Position numbers and translations under genes: made by a program
Notes under the pieces: model-generated
What the model saw: only the letters and a program-made list of their open reading frames with translations
Told to the model about the DNA's origin: nothing
The model's database searches: none
Source: Candidatus Methanoplasma porotermitis
GTDB taxonomy: Archaea; Thermoplasmatota; Thermoplasmata; Methanomassiliicoccales; Methanomethylophilaceae
Reading direction: 5' to 3'
Length of the DNA stretch: 34,006 nucleotides
Assembly (NCBI GenBank): GCA_031290095.1
Contig: JAITOF010000053.1
Location: 1 to 34,006, forward strand
Shown here: in pieces, positions 1-8,580 of the stretch
Position numbering within the stretch: position 1 is the stretch's first letter
Layout of the letters: every line of letters starts with the position of its first letter

Positions 1-1166
1 ACGCTGGAGTCCTTCCTGTTGACTATCGTGTCCCCAAGCTTCTTGATCAGGTCGTTGTTGACCTTTATCAGGTCCCATCCGACCTCTTTCGAGGTGATCG
101 TCCACCCGTTGATGAAGAATTTCGCTGACAGGCTGTACTTCTTGCGGTCTCCTTCCTCGTTGTACCTCGACACGTGTATGGTGAGGGACTCCGGCTTGTA
201 GATCTTCGAGATCTTGGACACCTCGGCCTCTATGTCCGCGTACATGGAGTCGGCATACGGCTTGTCCTCCTCGTCCAGCCCGCTTATCTGCACGAACAGC
301 GCGTCCCTCTCCCTGCATGCGGATATCAGCTGGACTATGTCGTACTCCGTTATCACGCCGACGAGCTCCTTCCCGTCAAGGACGGGGAGCGTGGACACGC
401 GCTTGTCGTTCATCAGATGTGCGGCGTCTTCGAGGCTGTCCTCCCAGTCCAAGGTGATGACGGACCCGGCGCAGACGCTTTCCACGGTGATGTGCGCCTT
501 GGACGCCTTGCTCAGGTCGCCCAAGCCCTTGGCGTCGTTCTTCCAGTTGTTCTCTATTATCTCCTTCATGCCCACGATGCCCACGGGGACGTTGGCGTCG
601 TTGACTACAGGCACCGTCCTTATGTCCAGGCCCCGCATGATCTCCAGCGCGTCGTCTAGCATCGCATTGACGTTGACAGCCTCGACAGGGGACGTCATGA
701 TCTCCCAGACCTTGATGTCCTTCAGGGCCTTCGTGCCCGCCGCTATCGTCGTGAGCCCGCGCCTTGACACGACGCCTGCCACCTTTCTGCCGTTCAGGAC
801 GGCCAGCTGCCTGCAGTTGTTAGCCACCAGGTGTTCTGCGATCTTGGTTATGTCCGTGTCCTTCGTCAGGGTCGGAAGGTTCCTCACCAGGTTCTTGACC
901 TTCGTGTCGGGAGTCACGCTCTTCTTTCTGAGAATCGAGCCATAGCTTACCATCCCCGCATAATTCCCCCCGTCCACTATCGGTATCTCCTGAAAGCCGG
1001 AGCTGCGCATAAGCGCCAGGGCGTCTGCGACGCGATCTTCCGGCCCCACGGTCGGGAATTCGGTAATCAGAATCTGATCGACACCGGTCCCGTCGATCTG
1101 AGATCTGAGTATCGAAAGCTTCTTGCCGTTCTCCAAGTCCTTTATTCCCAAAATTTCACCGTGCAA
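1..1166 (-). CDS. Multi-CBS-domain protein with a C-terminal HPF/S30AE-like segment (partial; runs off the left edge)
   Basis: Manual minus-strand translation is open from a probable TTG start (1166) to the window edge: (M)HGEILGIKDLENGKKLSILRSQIDGTGVDQILITEFPTVGPEDRVADALALMRSSGFQEIPIVDGG..., with repeated CBS-like motifs (VGIVGMKEI, VGVITEYDIV). The C-terminus LTIHVSRYNEEGDRKKYSLSAKFFINGWTITSKEVGWDLIKVNNDLIKKLGDTI resembles an HPF fold. Start codon uncertain. Confidence 0.75.
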   Translation of the reverse strand, partial: MHGEILGIKDLENGKKLSILRSQIDGTGVDQILITEFPTVGPEDRVADALALMRSSGFQEIPIVDGGNYAGMVSYGSILRKKSVTPDTKVKNLVRNLPTLTKDTDITKIAEHLVANNCRQLAVLNGRKVAGVVSRRGLTTIAAGTKALKDIKVWEIMTSPVEAVNVNAMLDDALEIMRGLDIRTVPVVNDANVPVGIVGMKEIIENNWKNDAKGLGDLSKASKAHITVESVCAGSVITLDWEDSLEDAAHLMNDKRVSTLPVLDGKELVGVITEYDIVQLISACRERDALFVQISGLDEEDKPYADSMYADIEAEVSKISKIYKPESLTIHVSRYNEEGDRKKYSLSAKFFINGWTITSKEVGWDLIKVNNDLIKKLGDTIVNRKDSS

Positions 1167-1303
1167 CCACCGACATCGGAGATAATAAACCTTTTTGAAA
1201 ATCAGGAGCGATCTGCTATACCCTGGCTGGACACCTCCTTTCGGTAGACGAAAGGATGAAGGTTAAGGTGTTTTCTTTTATTCACACAAAAGTATTATAT
1301 ATC

Positions 1304-3010
1304 TTAGAGCTCGAAGAAACTCTTTCCCCCAAGAAGGGCGTCTATGACTGTTGAAACCGAGTCCGCCGCGACCCTCTTCTGCGTGCCGGAGTCTCTGTCG
1401 CGTATCGTGACCGTGCCTTTTTGAGGCCCTTCGAGGGAGTCGTAATCGACGGTTATGCACCAGGGGGTGCCGACCTCGTCCATGCGTGCATACCTCTTCC
1501 CGATCGTGCCCGCCCCGTCGTAGTATGCCTCCACCCTGTGCGAGTGCACGTCGTGATGGATCCTCTGCGCAAGGACGTCGAGGCCGTCCTTCTCCATCAG
1601 GGGAAACACGCCGACCTTTATCGGCGCGACCTCCGGCCGGAGACGGAGGACGGTATAGTCCTCTTTGCTGTCGTAGCTGTACGCATGCTCCAAAACAGAG
1701 TAGAATATCCTGTCGAGGCCGTGGGACGGCTCTATGACGTGCGGCACCACGCGCTCCCCGGACAGCTTCTCCTTCGCGCGGGCGACCTCGAAGAACTCGC
1801 TTCCGAGGACTATGTCCTCGCCGTCGACGCTCACCGTGACCTTGCCGTCGCGCACGTCCGAGGGATTCTTGGCCTCGAGAGCGTCCGCGATCGCTTTCGC
1901 TTTGCCTTTGTACGCAGGGCCAAGAGCTTTGTGCCTCGCCTTGACCTTGTCGCACTCTACCTCTTTAGGCTCGTCGAACTTCTTGAAGTGCGTCAAATCC
2001 GTGCCGGAGAACTGTGCGTGGCGGGACAGGTCCCAACATCCCCTGTCGGCGATGCCAGTCACCTCTATCCAGCCGTAGGAGAGCAGTATCTCTGCGTCCC
2101 AGCAGTCCGCGGCGTAGTGCGCCATCTCGTCCGAGAGGTGCTGCCTGAACCGCAGCCTGCTCTCGTCTATTCCCAAGCGGGTCAGGAACTTCTTCGTCAC
2201 ATATATGAAGTAAGCGAGGACGCGGTTTGCGATTATGCCTTTCTCGACCGCTTCTTCCAAGGTGACCGTTATCGCCTCTTCGCCGGTGTTCGGCACGAGG
2301 TCTAGCTTCTGGTCCGCCACCTCGGGGAACCTCGCCCAGTCCTTGTCTTCCGGGTCGACGAAGAGCTCGACTTCCATCATGTTGAACTCCCGCATCCTTA
2401 TCATCCCTTGACGCGGTGCGATCTCGTTCCTGTACCCCCTTCCGGTCTGTATGACCCCTAGAGGGAGCTTCTCCCTGTTGTATCTGTAGAGGTTCAGGAA
2501 ATTGACGAATATCCCCTGGGCAGTCTCAGGCCGGAGGTACCCCACGCGCGAGGAGCCGGGGCCGATCGACGTCTTGAACATCAGGTTGAACTCTTCCACG
2601 GGGCCGAGCCTGCCCTTGCATTCCGGGCAGGATATCCCGTGCTTCGCGAAGGAGTCGTCAAGCTCCTTCGGGGTCAGGACGTCGGGGTTGTTGTAAAATT
2701 CTTTGACAAGATGGTCCGCCCTGAACGGCAGGTTGCACTTGGTGCAGTACGTTATGAGGTCGGCGAACTCGTCCACGTGCCCTGACGCCTTGAAGACCTC
2801 TCTAGGATTGACGGTCTCGGAGTCGATCTCCACGAAACCCTCTCCGCCTTTGTAGACGTCTCTCCATGTATCGACGATGTTGTTCCTCAGGCTGAATCCC
2901 AAGGGGCCGTAGTCGAACATGCCCGCCACTCCCCCGTAGAGCTCGAAAGAGGGCCATATGAACCCCCTGCGCTTGCATACGGAGAGCAGGTCGTTGTTTA
3001 TCTCAGTCAT
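1304..3010 (-). CDS. glyS: Glycyl-tRNA synthetase (archaeal/eukaryal type)
   Basis: 568 aa; class II aaRS motifs (GPLGFSLRNNIVDTWR, RPETAQGIFVNF, FRNEIAPRQGMIRMREFNMMEVE-like, EPSHGLDRIFYSVLEHAY). Confidence 0.95.
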   Translation of the reverse strand: MTEINNDLLSVCKRRGFIWPSFELYGGVAGMFDYGPLGFSLRNNIVDTWRDVYKGGEGFVEIDSETVNPREVFKASGHVDEFADLITYCTKCNLPFRADHLVKEFYNNPDVLTPKELDDSFAKHGISCPECKGRLGPVEEFNLMFKTSIGPGSSRVGYLRPETAQGIFVNFLNLYRYNREKLPLGVIQTGRGYRNEIAPRQGMIRMREFNMMEVELFVDPEDKDWARFPEVADQKLDLVPNTGEEAITVTLEEAVEKGIIANRVLAYFIYVTKKFLTRLGIDESRLRFRQHLSDEMAHYAADCWDAEILLSYGWIEVTGIADRGCWDLSRHAQFSGTDLTHFKKFDEPKEVECDKVKARHKALGPAYKGKAKAIADALEAKNPSDVRDGKVTVSVDGEDIVLGSEFFEVARAKEKLSGERVVPHVIEPSHGLDRIFYSVLEHAYSYDSKEDYTVLRLRPEVAPIKVGVFPLMEKDGLDVLAQRIHHDVHSHRVEAYYDGAGTIGKRYARMDEVGTPWCITVDYDSLEGPQKGTVTIRDRDSGTQKRVAADSVSTVIDALLGGKSFFEL

Positions 3011-3848
3011 TCGTATTACCTGTGAGTGCGCGCAGGACGTCCAAATCGTATAGCATCCCTACTATCTCGTCCTTCGTTCCATGAACGGGCAGCTGGCCGA
3101 AGTCGTTCTGTATCATGAGGCGGGCGACGTCGTTCAGCGGGGTCTTCTTGAAAACAGTCATGGGGTTCCTGACCATGTAGTCCTTGACCTTTCTGTCATC
3201 GGAGATGTACTTGTTGGTTGCCGCATAGAAAAGCGGGAGGACGTTCCTGTAGCCGGCGAGGTTGGAGTTCTCTATGCCGAGACGGTGCATTGCCTCTTCG
3301 TCGCCGATCTGGTCGCTGAACAGGTCGCGGTCCGTCAAAATCCCGACGAGCTTTCCCCGCGCATCAAGCACAGGCACCGCCGAGACGTCGCTGATCCTCA
3401 TGGCCGACACGGTATAAGCCAACGGCTCGTCCTCGTATGCGGTGACGCATGTCGTGCGGACGGCCTCCTCGGAAGTCATGGCCGTCTTCATGTCCTTTAT
3501 CTCCTTAAGCAGGTCCGTGGGTGTTATGATTCCCACGAGCCTCCCGTCCTCTATGACAGGGAGCCGGTGTATCCTTTTGTCGGAGAGTATCTTCGCGGCT
3601 TCCACGATCGTCGCGTCAGGGTTGATCACTATGCAGCTTTTCTTCATGATGAGCGACAGCTGGTCCTCGTCGAACTTTCTGAAGATGTCCCTTCTGGACA
3701 CTATTCCCATAAGCTTGCCGTCCGACGCGCGGACGACAGGGAGTCCGGTGAGCCTATGCCTCACCATTACGTTTATCGCATCGCTGCGGCTCCCGGGGAC
3801 CTCGACGACTATCGGGGCCGGGGTCATCACATCGGCTACTGTTTTCAT
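3003..3848 (-). CDS. CBS-domain protein (about four CBS motifs)
   Basis: 281 aa; repeated CBS motifs (LMGIVSRRDIFRKF, LVGIITPTDLLKEI, LVGILTDRDLFSDQ, IVGMLYDLDVLRAL). Start/stop overlaps glyS. Confidence 0.9.
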   Translation of the reverse strand: MKTVADVMTPAPIVVEVPGSRSDAINVMVRHRLTGLPVVRASDGKLMGIVSRRDIFRKFDEDQLSLIMKKSCIVINPDATIVEAAKILSDKRIHRLPVIEDGRLVGIITPTDLLKEIKDMKTAMTSEEAVRTTCVTAYEDEPLAYTVSAMRISDVSAVPVLDARGKLVGILTDRDLFSDQIGDEEAMHRLGIENSNLAGYRNVLPLFYAATNKYISDDRKVKDYMVRNPMTVFKKTPLNDVARLMIQNDFGQLPVHGTKDEIVGMLYDLDVLRALTGNTND

Positions 3849-4050
3849 CGTGAACGACCTCTGGACCGCAAAGACGCAACCGTCAGAGCGGCCCCTTTCG
3901 AGAGGTTAATGTGTTATCGTAGATAAGCCCATTGTCCTGCGGGGGATTTTCAACTTGCAGGGAGAGGCTCTCTGCGCATGCGACCGCCGTTGGTCGCGTG
4001 CGTCGCAACAAAGGCGCCCAGCCGGCTGCCCTGCTCCGCTGAGGCCGTCG

Positions 4051-4491
4051 TCACCTCGACGACACTGACCTTACGACCATCACGGGGCACATGGATTCCT
4101 TTATGACCTTCTCGGCCACGCTGCCCATGAGCAGCTTCGATATGCCTGCCCTTCCAAGGGTGCCCATGACGATCACATCGTAATTGGATGATTCATGAGC
4201 GATCGTTTTCGCAGGCGTACCCTCGACGATCTTCTCCTCCACTTCGACGCCGAGGTCCCTCCCCCGTTCCAGCACGTAGCCTGTGGCGAACCTCCCCTCT
4301 TTCTCGAGCGTGTCATAGATGTTGACGACCGCAGAGTCCAAATGGGACCCGGAATACACGGACTGGTCCAAAACATACAGCGCAGTCGCCTTGCCCCCTG
4401 ACAGCTTTGCCAAGAGCAAACCGCTCTCGACGGCCGCTTTGGTGAACTCGCTCCCGTCGGTGGGGATGAGCACTCTTTTGAATTCGGGCAT
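4051..4491 (-). CDS. Universal stress protein (UspA family)
   Basis: 146 aa; FKRVLIPTDGSEFTKAAVESGL ... DVIVMGTLGRAGISKLLMGSVAEKVIKESMCPVMVVR typical of UspA. Confidence 0.93.
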   Translation of the reverse strand: MPEFKRVLIPTDGSEFTKAAVESGLLLAKLSGGKATALYVLDQSVYSGSHLDSAVVNIYDTLEKEGRFATGYVLERGRDLGVEVEEKIVEGTPAKTIAHESSNYDVIVMGTLGRAGISKLLMGSVAEKVIKESMCPVMVVRSVSSR

Positions 4492-4492
4492 T

Positions 4493-5527
4493 TCATCTTC
4501 TCCTTAGTCTTAGTATCCTGTCGGTGCTTTCCAACACGGAGCGGACGCTCATGCTCCCGCTGTACGGGAACACTGTGACGTCCGCCTCGGCTCCTTTCCT
4601 TATATGAATGTCCTTTGCGGGATATAATATGTTACGCCCGGCCTCCAACATCGGCCGCCAAACGGCCTCGGGATCCCCTCCCTGCGCCGTAAGCACTTTC
4701 AGGAACGCCGACGCCTCTTTGCGGACGTCAGGCTCGCAGAGCATCGCATTGTCGGTGCCTATTGCAACGTCCACTCCGGCGTCGATCATCCTCTTTATCG
4801 GAGGGACGCTTCCGAAGAAGGCGTTAGACCTTGCGCACACCACGACAGGCACCTCTGCCTCGGCACATTTCAACAGGTCGCGGTCTGCGGACTCGACCAT
4901 GTGCACCACGAACGCAGGATCGAGCGACAGCACGGCGTCTATGTCCTCCCGCACCCTCTCGCTGACGTGTATCCCCAACATCTTCCTTGCCCTTCGAACG
5001 TCGTCTGCGATCGACTCGGCATAGCATGCGTCGATGTCGGAGATGCTGGGAAGCCCGATGCCGTCCGACGCCTCCAGTATGGATTCGGCCTCGTCGGGGT
5101 CGTACTTTTTTGACGTGGGGCGGCCCAGGATCACCGCGTCAGGCACCGACTCCCTTAGGATGCGGCATCCCCTTTCTCCGCCTTCCCGGAAGTCTATGAA
5201 CGCGCCGTACCCTCCGTTGAGCGACAGCTCGGAGAAACGGCGCATGGACTGCCCGAGCTCGAAGTCGGGCACGGAGTCCAAGTACCTGTGCTTCAGGCCG
5301 TCCGGCGGGGCTACCAGCTCTTCCAATGACATGCCCGGCGGGACTTTCAGCCCGCCGTCGGCACAGTGCGAGTGCGAGTTGACCGGCGCAGCGGTTATGA
5401 GCCCTTCGGCAACAGGCGTGCCAGGGCATCTTCCTTCCGAGACCTCGACGATGACGCCGCCGTCGATGACCACATAGCCGTCGATGAACCCATCTCGGGT
5501 CAACACCGTTCCGCTCAGAAGCTCCAT
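4493..5527 (-). CDS. Amidohydrolase family protein
   Basis: 344 aa; PVNSHSHCADGG metal-binding motif, HVSER, HMVES, GTDNAML; the last matches the C-terminal Asp motif of cyclic amidohydrolases. Confidence 0.82.
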   Translation of the reverse strand: MELLSGTVLTRDGFIDGYVVIDGGVIVEVSEGRCPGTPVAEGLITAAPVNSHSHCADGGLKVPPGMSLEELVAPPDGLKHRYLDSVPDFELGQSMRRFSELSLNGGYGAFIDFREGGERGCRILRESVPDAVILGRPTSKKYDPDEAESILEASDGIGLPSISDIDACYAESIADDVRRARKMLGIHVSERVREDIDAVLSLDPAFVVHMVESADRDLLKCAEAEVPVVVCARSNAFFGSVPPIKRMIDAGVDVAIGTDNAMLCEPDVRKEASAFLKVLTAQGGDPEAVWRPMLEAGRNILYPAKDIHIRKGAEADVTVFPYSGSMSVRSVLESTDRILRLRRR

Positions 5528-5700
5528 GCGGAGTCATCCTCATGCCTGTATAAATTCCGCATCGTCCGTCTGTCGGCGCGGGGTTTAGACGTTCACGTCT
5601 TGATTTTTCAAAATGTTAGGCACGCCTGAAAACTAATATATATACTTTTTTGTGGAAACGTTCATATATGACCAATCAGTAACAGCATTCGGTGAAAACC

Positions 5701-5865
5701 ATGGTAAAGGTAATAGCAGAAGAATGTGTAGCATGTGGCATATGCGTAGACGCCTGCCCCCAGGACGCAATAAAAGTTGAAGACATAGCAGTGATCGATG
5801 ACTCTAAATGCGTTGACTGCGGAGCATGCGTGGACGAGTGCCCCTCCGCCGCGATAAGGGCGTGA
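5701..5865 (+). CDS. 2[4Fe-4S] ferredoxin, 54 aa
   Basis: Manual translation MVKVIAEECVACGICVDACPQDAIKVEDIAVIDDSKCVDCGACVDECPSAAIRA*; two CxxCxxCxxxCP motifs. Upstream AT-rich TATA-like stretch (ctaatatatatac). Too short for the ORF track. Confidence 0.95.
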   Translation: MVKVIAEECVACGICVDACPQDAIKVEDIAVIDDSKCVDCGACVDECPSAAIRA

Positions 5866-5874
5866 AACCAATTA

Positions 5875-5889
5875 GGCGGCTCTGCCGCC
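5875..5889 (+). terminator. Hairpin GGCGGC-tct-GCCGCC followed by a pyrimidine-rich stretch
   Basis: Perfect 6-bp inverted repeat 10 nt after the ferredoxin stop, followed by ttctaactttctaatttt. Confidence 0.6.
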
Positions 5890-5928
5890 TTCTAACTTTC
5901 TAATTTTCTGCAAGCGTCAAAACAACTG

Positions 5929-6888
5929 TCATGCCCAGTAGGGCTTTTTTACGAACTTGTAAGCAGACTGAGAGGCAGTGGCGGCCTCTCCGCAAGCAGT
6001 TATGATGAGCTTGTTCTTCCCGTCGTAGTCGACGACATCTCCGCACGCGAAAATCCCGTTGCGGCTCGTGCTCATGTCCAAATCCACCACGACGCGCCCG
6101 TCTTCAGTGAGCTTCAAATCCCATTTCTTCAGGACTTCCAGGTCTGCGTCTATCCCTATGTTGACGACCGCCAGGTCGGCAGGGACGTCGTATGTCTCTC
6201 CGTTGCGGTTCAACGTCACGCTCTCCAGCTTGCCGCTTCCGTTGAACGACACGGCCGCAGTGTTCATTACTGTCCTGACGTTGCTGTGCTTTAAGGCGTC
6301 GACGTTGCACTCGTCGGCCCTGAACTCCGGCTTCCGGTGGACGATCGCAGTGTCTGTCACCGTGTCTGATATCAGCGCCATCTCGATGGCGCTGTTCCCT
6401 CCTCCGAACAATACGACCTTTCTGCCCACCAGGCCTTCTTTGACAGGGAGGATGTACGTCACGCCCTTGTCTGTCAGCTCGGCTTCTCCGGGGATGCACA
6501 TCTTCTTCGGGTTGAAATTGCCCATGCCGATCGCCACTATCACGGACTTTGCGTGATATTGCGACTTGCTCGTGTTGACTATCAGCTCCTCGTCGCCGTC
6601 GAGGACCTCGTTGACCTTCTCGTTGTCATGTATGTCGCAGCCCAAGGACTCGGCCTGCGCATACAGGCGGTCGGAGAGCTTCCTTGCCTGGACGGATTCG
6701 AAACCGGGATAGTTGTGTATGCCCTTCTCGGGGTAAAGGCTGATAAGCTGCCCTCCGACGCGCCCCGCCTCGATGATCAGGGTCTTCATCATCCTAGACC
6801 TTGCGTAGATGCCCGCAGTGAGCCCGCCCGGTCCGGCCCCGATGATGATGATGTCGTAGCACATTTTAAGCTCGTATATTCTATCCAT
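5929..6888 (-). CDS. TrxR-like FAD/NAD(P) oxidoreductase lacking redox CxxC (possible ferredoxin-NADP reductase type)
   Basis: 319 aa; GAGPGGLTAGIYAR (FAD), VGRKVVLFGGGNSAIEMAL (NADP), GIFACGDV. No CATC-like motif; GVTYILPVKEG stands where TrxB has GVSYCATCDG. Confidence 0.88.
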   Translation of the reverse strand: MDRIYELKMCYDIIIIGAGPGGLTAGIYARSRMMKTLIIEAGRVGGQLISLYPEKGIHNYPGFESVQARKLSDRLYAQAESLGCDIHDNEKVNEVLDGDEELIVNTSKSQYHAKSVIVAIGMGNFNPKKMCIPGEAELTDKGVTYILPVKEGLVGRKVVLFGGGNSAIEMALISDTVTDTAIVHRKPEFRADECNVDALKHSNVRTVMNTAAVSFNGSGKLESVTLNRNGETYDVPADLAVVNIGIDADLEVLKKWDLKLTEDGRVVVDLDMSTSRNGIFACGDVVDYDGKNKLIITACGEAATASQSAYKFVKKPYWA

Positions 6889-7084
6889 ATAAAATAATGT
6901 CTTTTACAGAATGCCGAAAACTACTTTTATTGACATTTTTTTGGGTGAAATTTCAGTAACTCTTTGAAAGGATTGCGAAATCTGATATAAATATTACGAA
7001 TTTCGTTTGAATCGTTCACGCCATGACGGATCGGCCCTGCGTCTGACAGACAGGTTTATTGCCTTGCCTGCCGATTATGCCGGC

Positions 7085-7447
7085 ATGTCGAACGATGACG
7101 TCTCCGCTGAGAACCTGCTCAATCTGATATTGGACGAGGTGGACGACATGATCGTCCTTGCAGACGGCGACCGCACCGTCGTGTGGATGAACGCGTCGGC
7201 CCGTAAGAACCTCGACATGTCCATTGACGAGGTCGTCGGACAGAAATGCTACAGGATTTTGGGGAGCACGTGCTGTTGCGACGACTGTATCGCAGAGAAT
7301 ATGATAGGCGGGCCGAGGCATTGCGGTTGCGAGTTCACAATGCAGGTCGGAGGCTCCAAGTTCGAGTGCTGCCCTGTGCCTTACCGAAAGGACGGGAAGC
7401 TGAAGATCGTGGTGCAACACATCCGCGCCGTAAGCGACGCGCCATGA
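7085..7447 (+). CDS. Single-domain Cys-rich PAS protein
   Basis: ORF 7007..7447, likely start at 7085 (MSNDDVSAENLLNLILDEVDDMIVLADGDRTVVWMNASARKNLDMSIDEVVGQKCYRILGSTCCCDDC...). PAS core and Cys pattern. TATA-like gatataaatatt at about 6981. Start uncertain. Confidence 0.75.
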   Translation: MSNDDVSAENLLNLILDEVDDMIVLADGDRTVVWMNASARKNLDMSIDEVVGQKCYRILGSTCCCDDCIAENMIGGPRHCGCEFTMQVGGSKFECCPVPYRKDGKLKIVVQHIRAVSDAP

Positions 7448-7618
7448 TTCTGCGACTGCTCGTCTGCCGTTCTGTCCCGCAGGCCGCGCGTGACGGTCCC
7501 GCTTCACTGGTTTTAGCACGCATGGGTCGTGCAAACGGGACCCCTCCCGGACTCCAGAGGCGCCATGTCCGAAAAACCTAAGTCCATGGTCCACAGTGTT
7601 GCATGGAGGGAAAGGGCC

Positions 7619-7828
7619 ATGAGCAAGTACGACGCATTGTGGAATCATGTTCAAAAGAACGGCCCGCGGTCATTCAAGATGTCGTTTGACGAAATCGGGG
7701 ATATCACGGGAATCGAGATCGACCGTTCTTTTCTGAAGTGCAAGAAGGAGCTGACCGCATACGGCTATCCGGTCGGAAAGATCTCTCTCAGAGAAAAGAC
7801 GGTGATTTTCAACAAGGACGGGGAATGA
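7619..7828 (+). CDS. Small conserved-looking hypothetical protein (possibly DUF7662-like)
   Basis: MSKYDALWNHVQKNGPRSFKMSFDEIGDITGIEIDRSFLKCKKELTAYGYPVGKISLREKTVIFNKDGE; GGAGGG ribosome-binding site just upstream of the ATG at 7619. Confidence 0.7.
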   Translation: MSKYDALWNHVQKNGPRSFKMSFDEIGDITGIEIDRSFLKCKKELTAYGYPVGKISLREKTVIFNKDGE

Positions 7829-7829
7829 C

Positions 7830-8450
7830 ATGTCTGGGACCGTCCGCTGCCCGTGGGGCGATACGAACGACGCGCTCATGCGGAGATACCATGACACGCA
7901 GTGGGGAAGACCCTGCAACGACGAACGGGAGCTGTTCGAAATGCTCACGCTCGAGGGCGCGCAGGCGGGGCTGTCGTGGTCGACTGTCCTGCACAAGCGC
8001 GAGGCGTACCGTGCGGCTTTTGACGACTACGACATCGTCAAGATCGCGGAATACAGCGAAGAAAAGATTGCTGAGCTTCTTCAAAATCCCGGCATAATCC
8101 GTAACAGGCTGAAGATTCGCTCTGTCGTCACGAACGCGCAAGCGACGTTGAACGTCGGGTCGTTGTCTGAGTTCATCTGGCGCTATGTGGACGGCATCCC
8201 TGTCGTCAACCGCTGGGAGCTTCAAGAAGAGATGCCGGCAAGGACCGACCTGTCTGACAGGATCAGCAAGGACATGAAGGGGCTCGGCTTCAAGTTCGTG
8301 GGCAGCACGATAATATACTCGTTCCTGCAGGCAATCGGGGCGGTGAACGACCACGTCGCCGCCTGTGAGTTCAAAGGGATCGGCGAACGGCCCCGATTGC
8401 CATGGGCGGACATCTCATGGCGCAACGACGGACGTTCAGAAAAAAGATAA
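7830..8450 (+). CDS. tag: DNA-3-methyladenine glycosylase I
   Basis: 206 aa; RCPWGDTNDALMRRYHDTQWGRP, LEGAQAGLSWSTVLHKREAYRAAF, FKFVGSTIIYSFLQAIGAVNDH match the Tag family. Confidence 0.95.
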   Translation: MSGTVRCPWGDTNDALMRRYHDTQWGRPCNDERELFEMLTLEGAQAGLSWSTVLHKREAYRAAFDDYDIVKIAEYSEEKIAELLQNPGIIRNRLKIRSVVTNAQATLNVGSLSEFIWRYVDGIPVVNRWELQEEMPARTDLSDRISKDMKGLGFKFVGSTIIYSFLQAIGAVNDHVAACEFKGIGERPRLPWADISWRNDGRSEKR

Positions 8451-8474
8451 ATATCGACATCGGATTGCCGAGGC

Positions 8475-8573
8475 ATGTTCCAATACGAAGAACTGTTTAT
8501 CTTCGCCGTAGTCGTCGTCGCATACACGGTAGCTCTTGCAGCGGTCAACTTGAAGCGCCCGAAAGAGGAATGA
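8475..8573 (+). CDS. Putative 32-aa single-transmembrane microprotein
   Basis: Manual translation MFQYEELFIFAVVVVAYTVALAAVNLKRPKEE*; hydrophobic core, charged C-terminus, lies between tag and the Cgi121-like gene. Confidence 0.5.
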   Translation: MFQYEELFIFAVVVVAYTVALAAVNLKRPKEE

Positions 8574-8580
8574 CCCGGCC

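Noticed and set aside
214-945. Plus-strand Ser/Thr-rich ORF (243 aa)
   Set aside because: Shadow of the minus-strand CBS-domain gene, which has clear domain motifs.
1421-2305. Long plus-strand ORF antisense to glyS
   Set aside because: The opposite strand encodes unmistakable glycyl-tRNA synthetase; high-GC shadow ORF.
7495-7542. H/ACA guide RNA
   Set aside because: Fold is superficially similar but there is no ACA/ANA box just 3' of the basal stem and no obvious k-turn.
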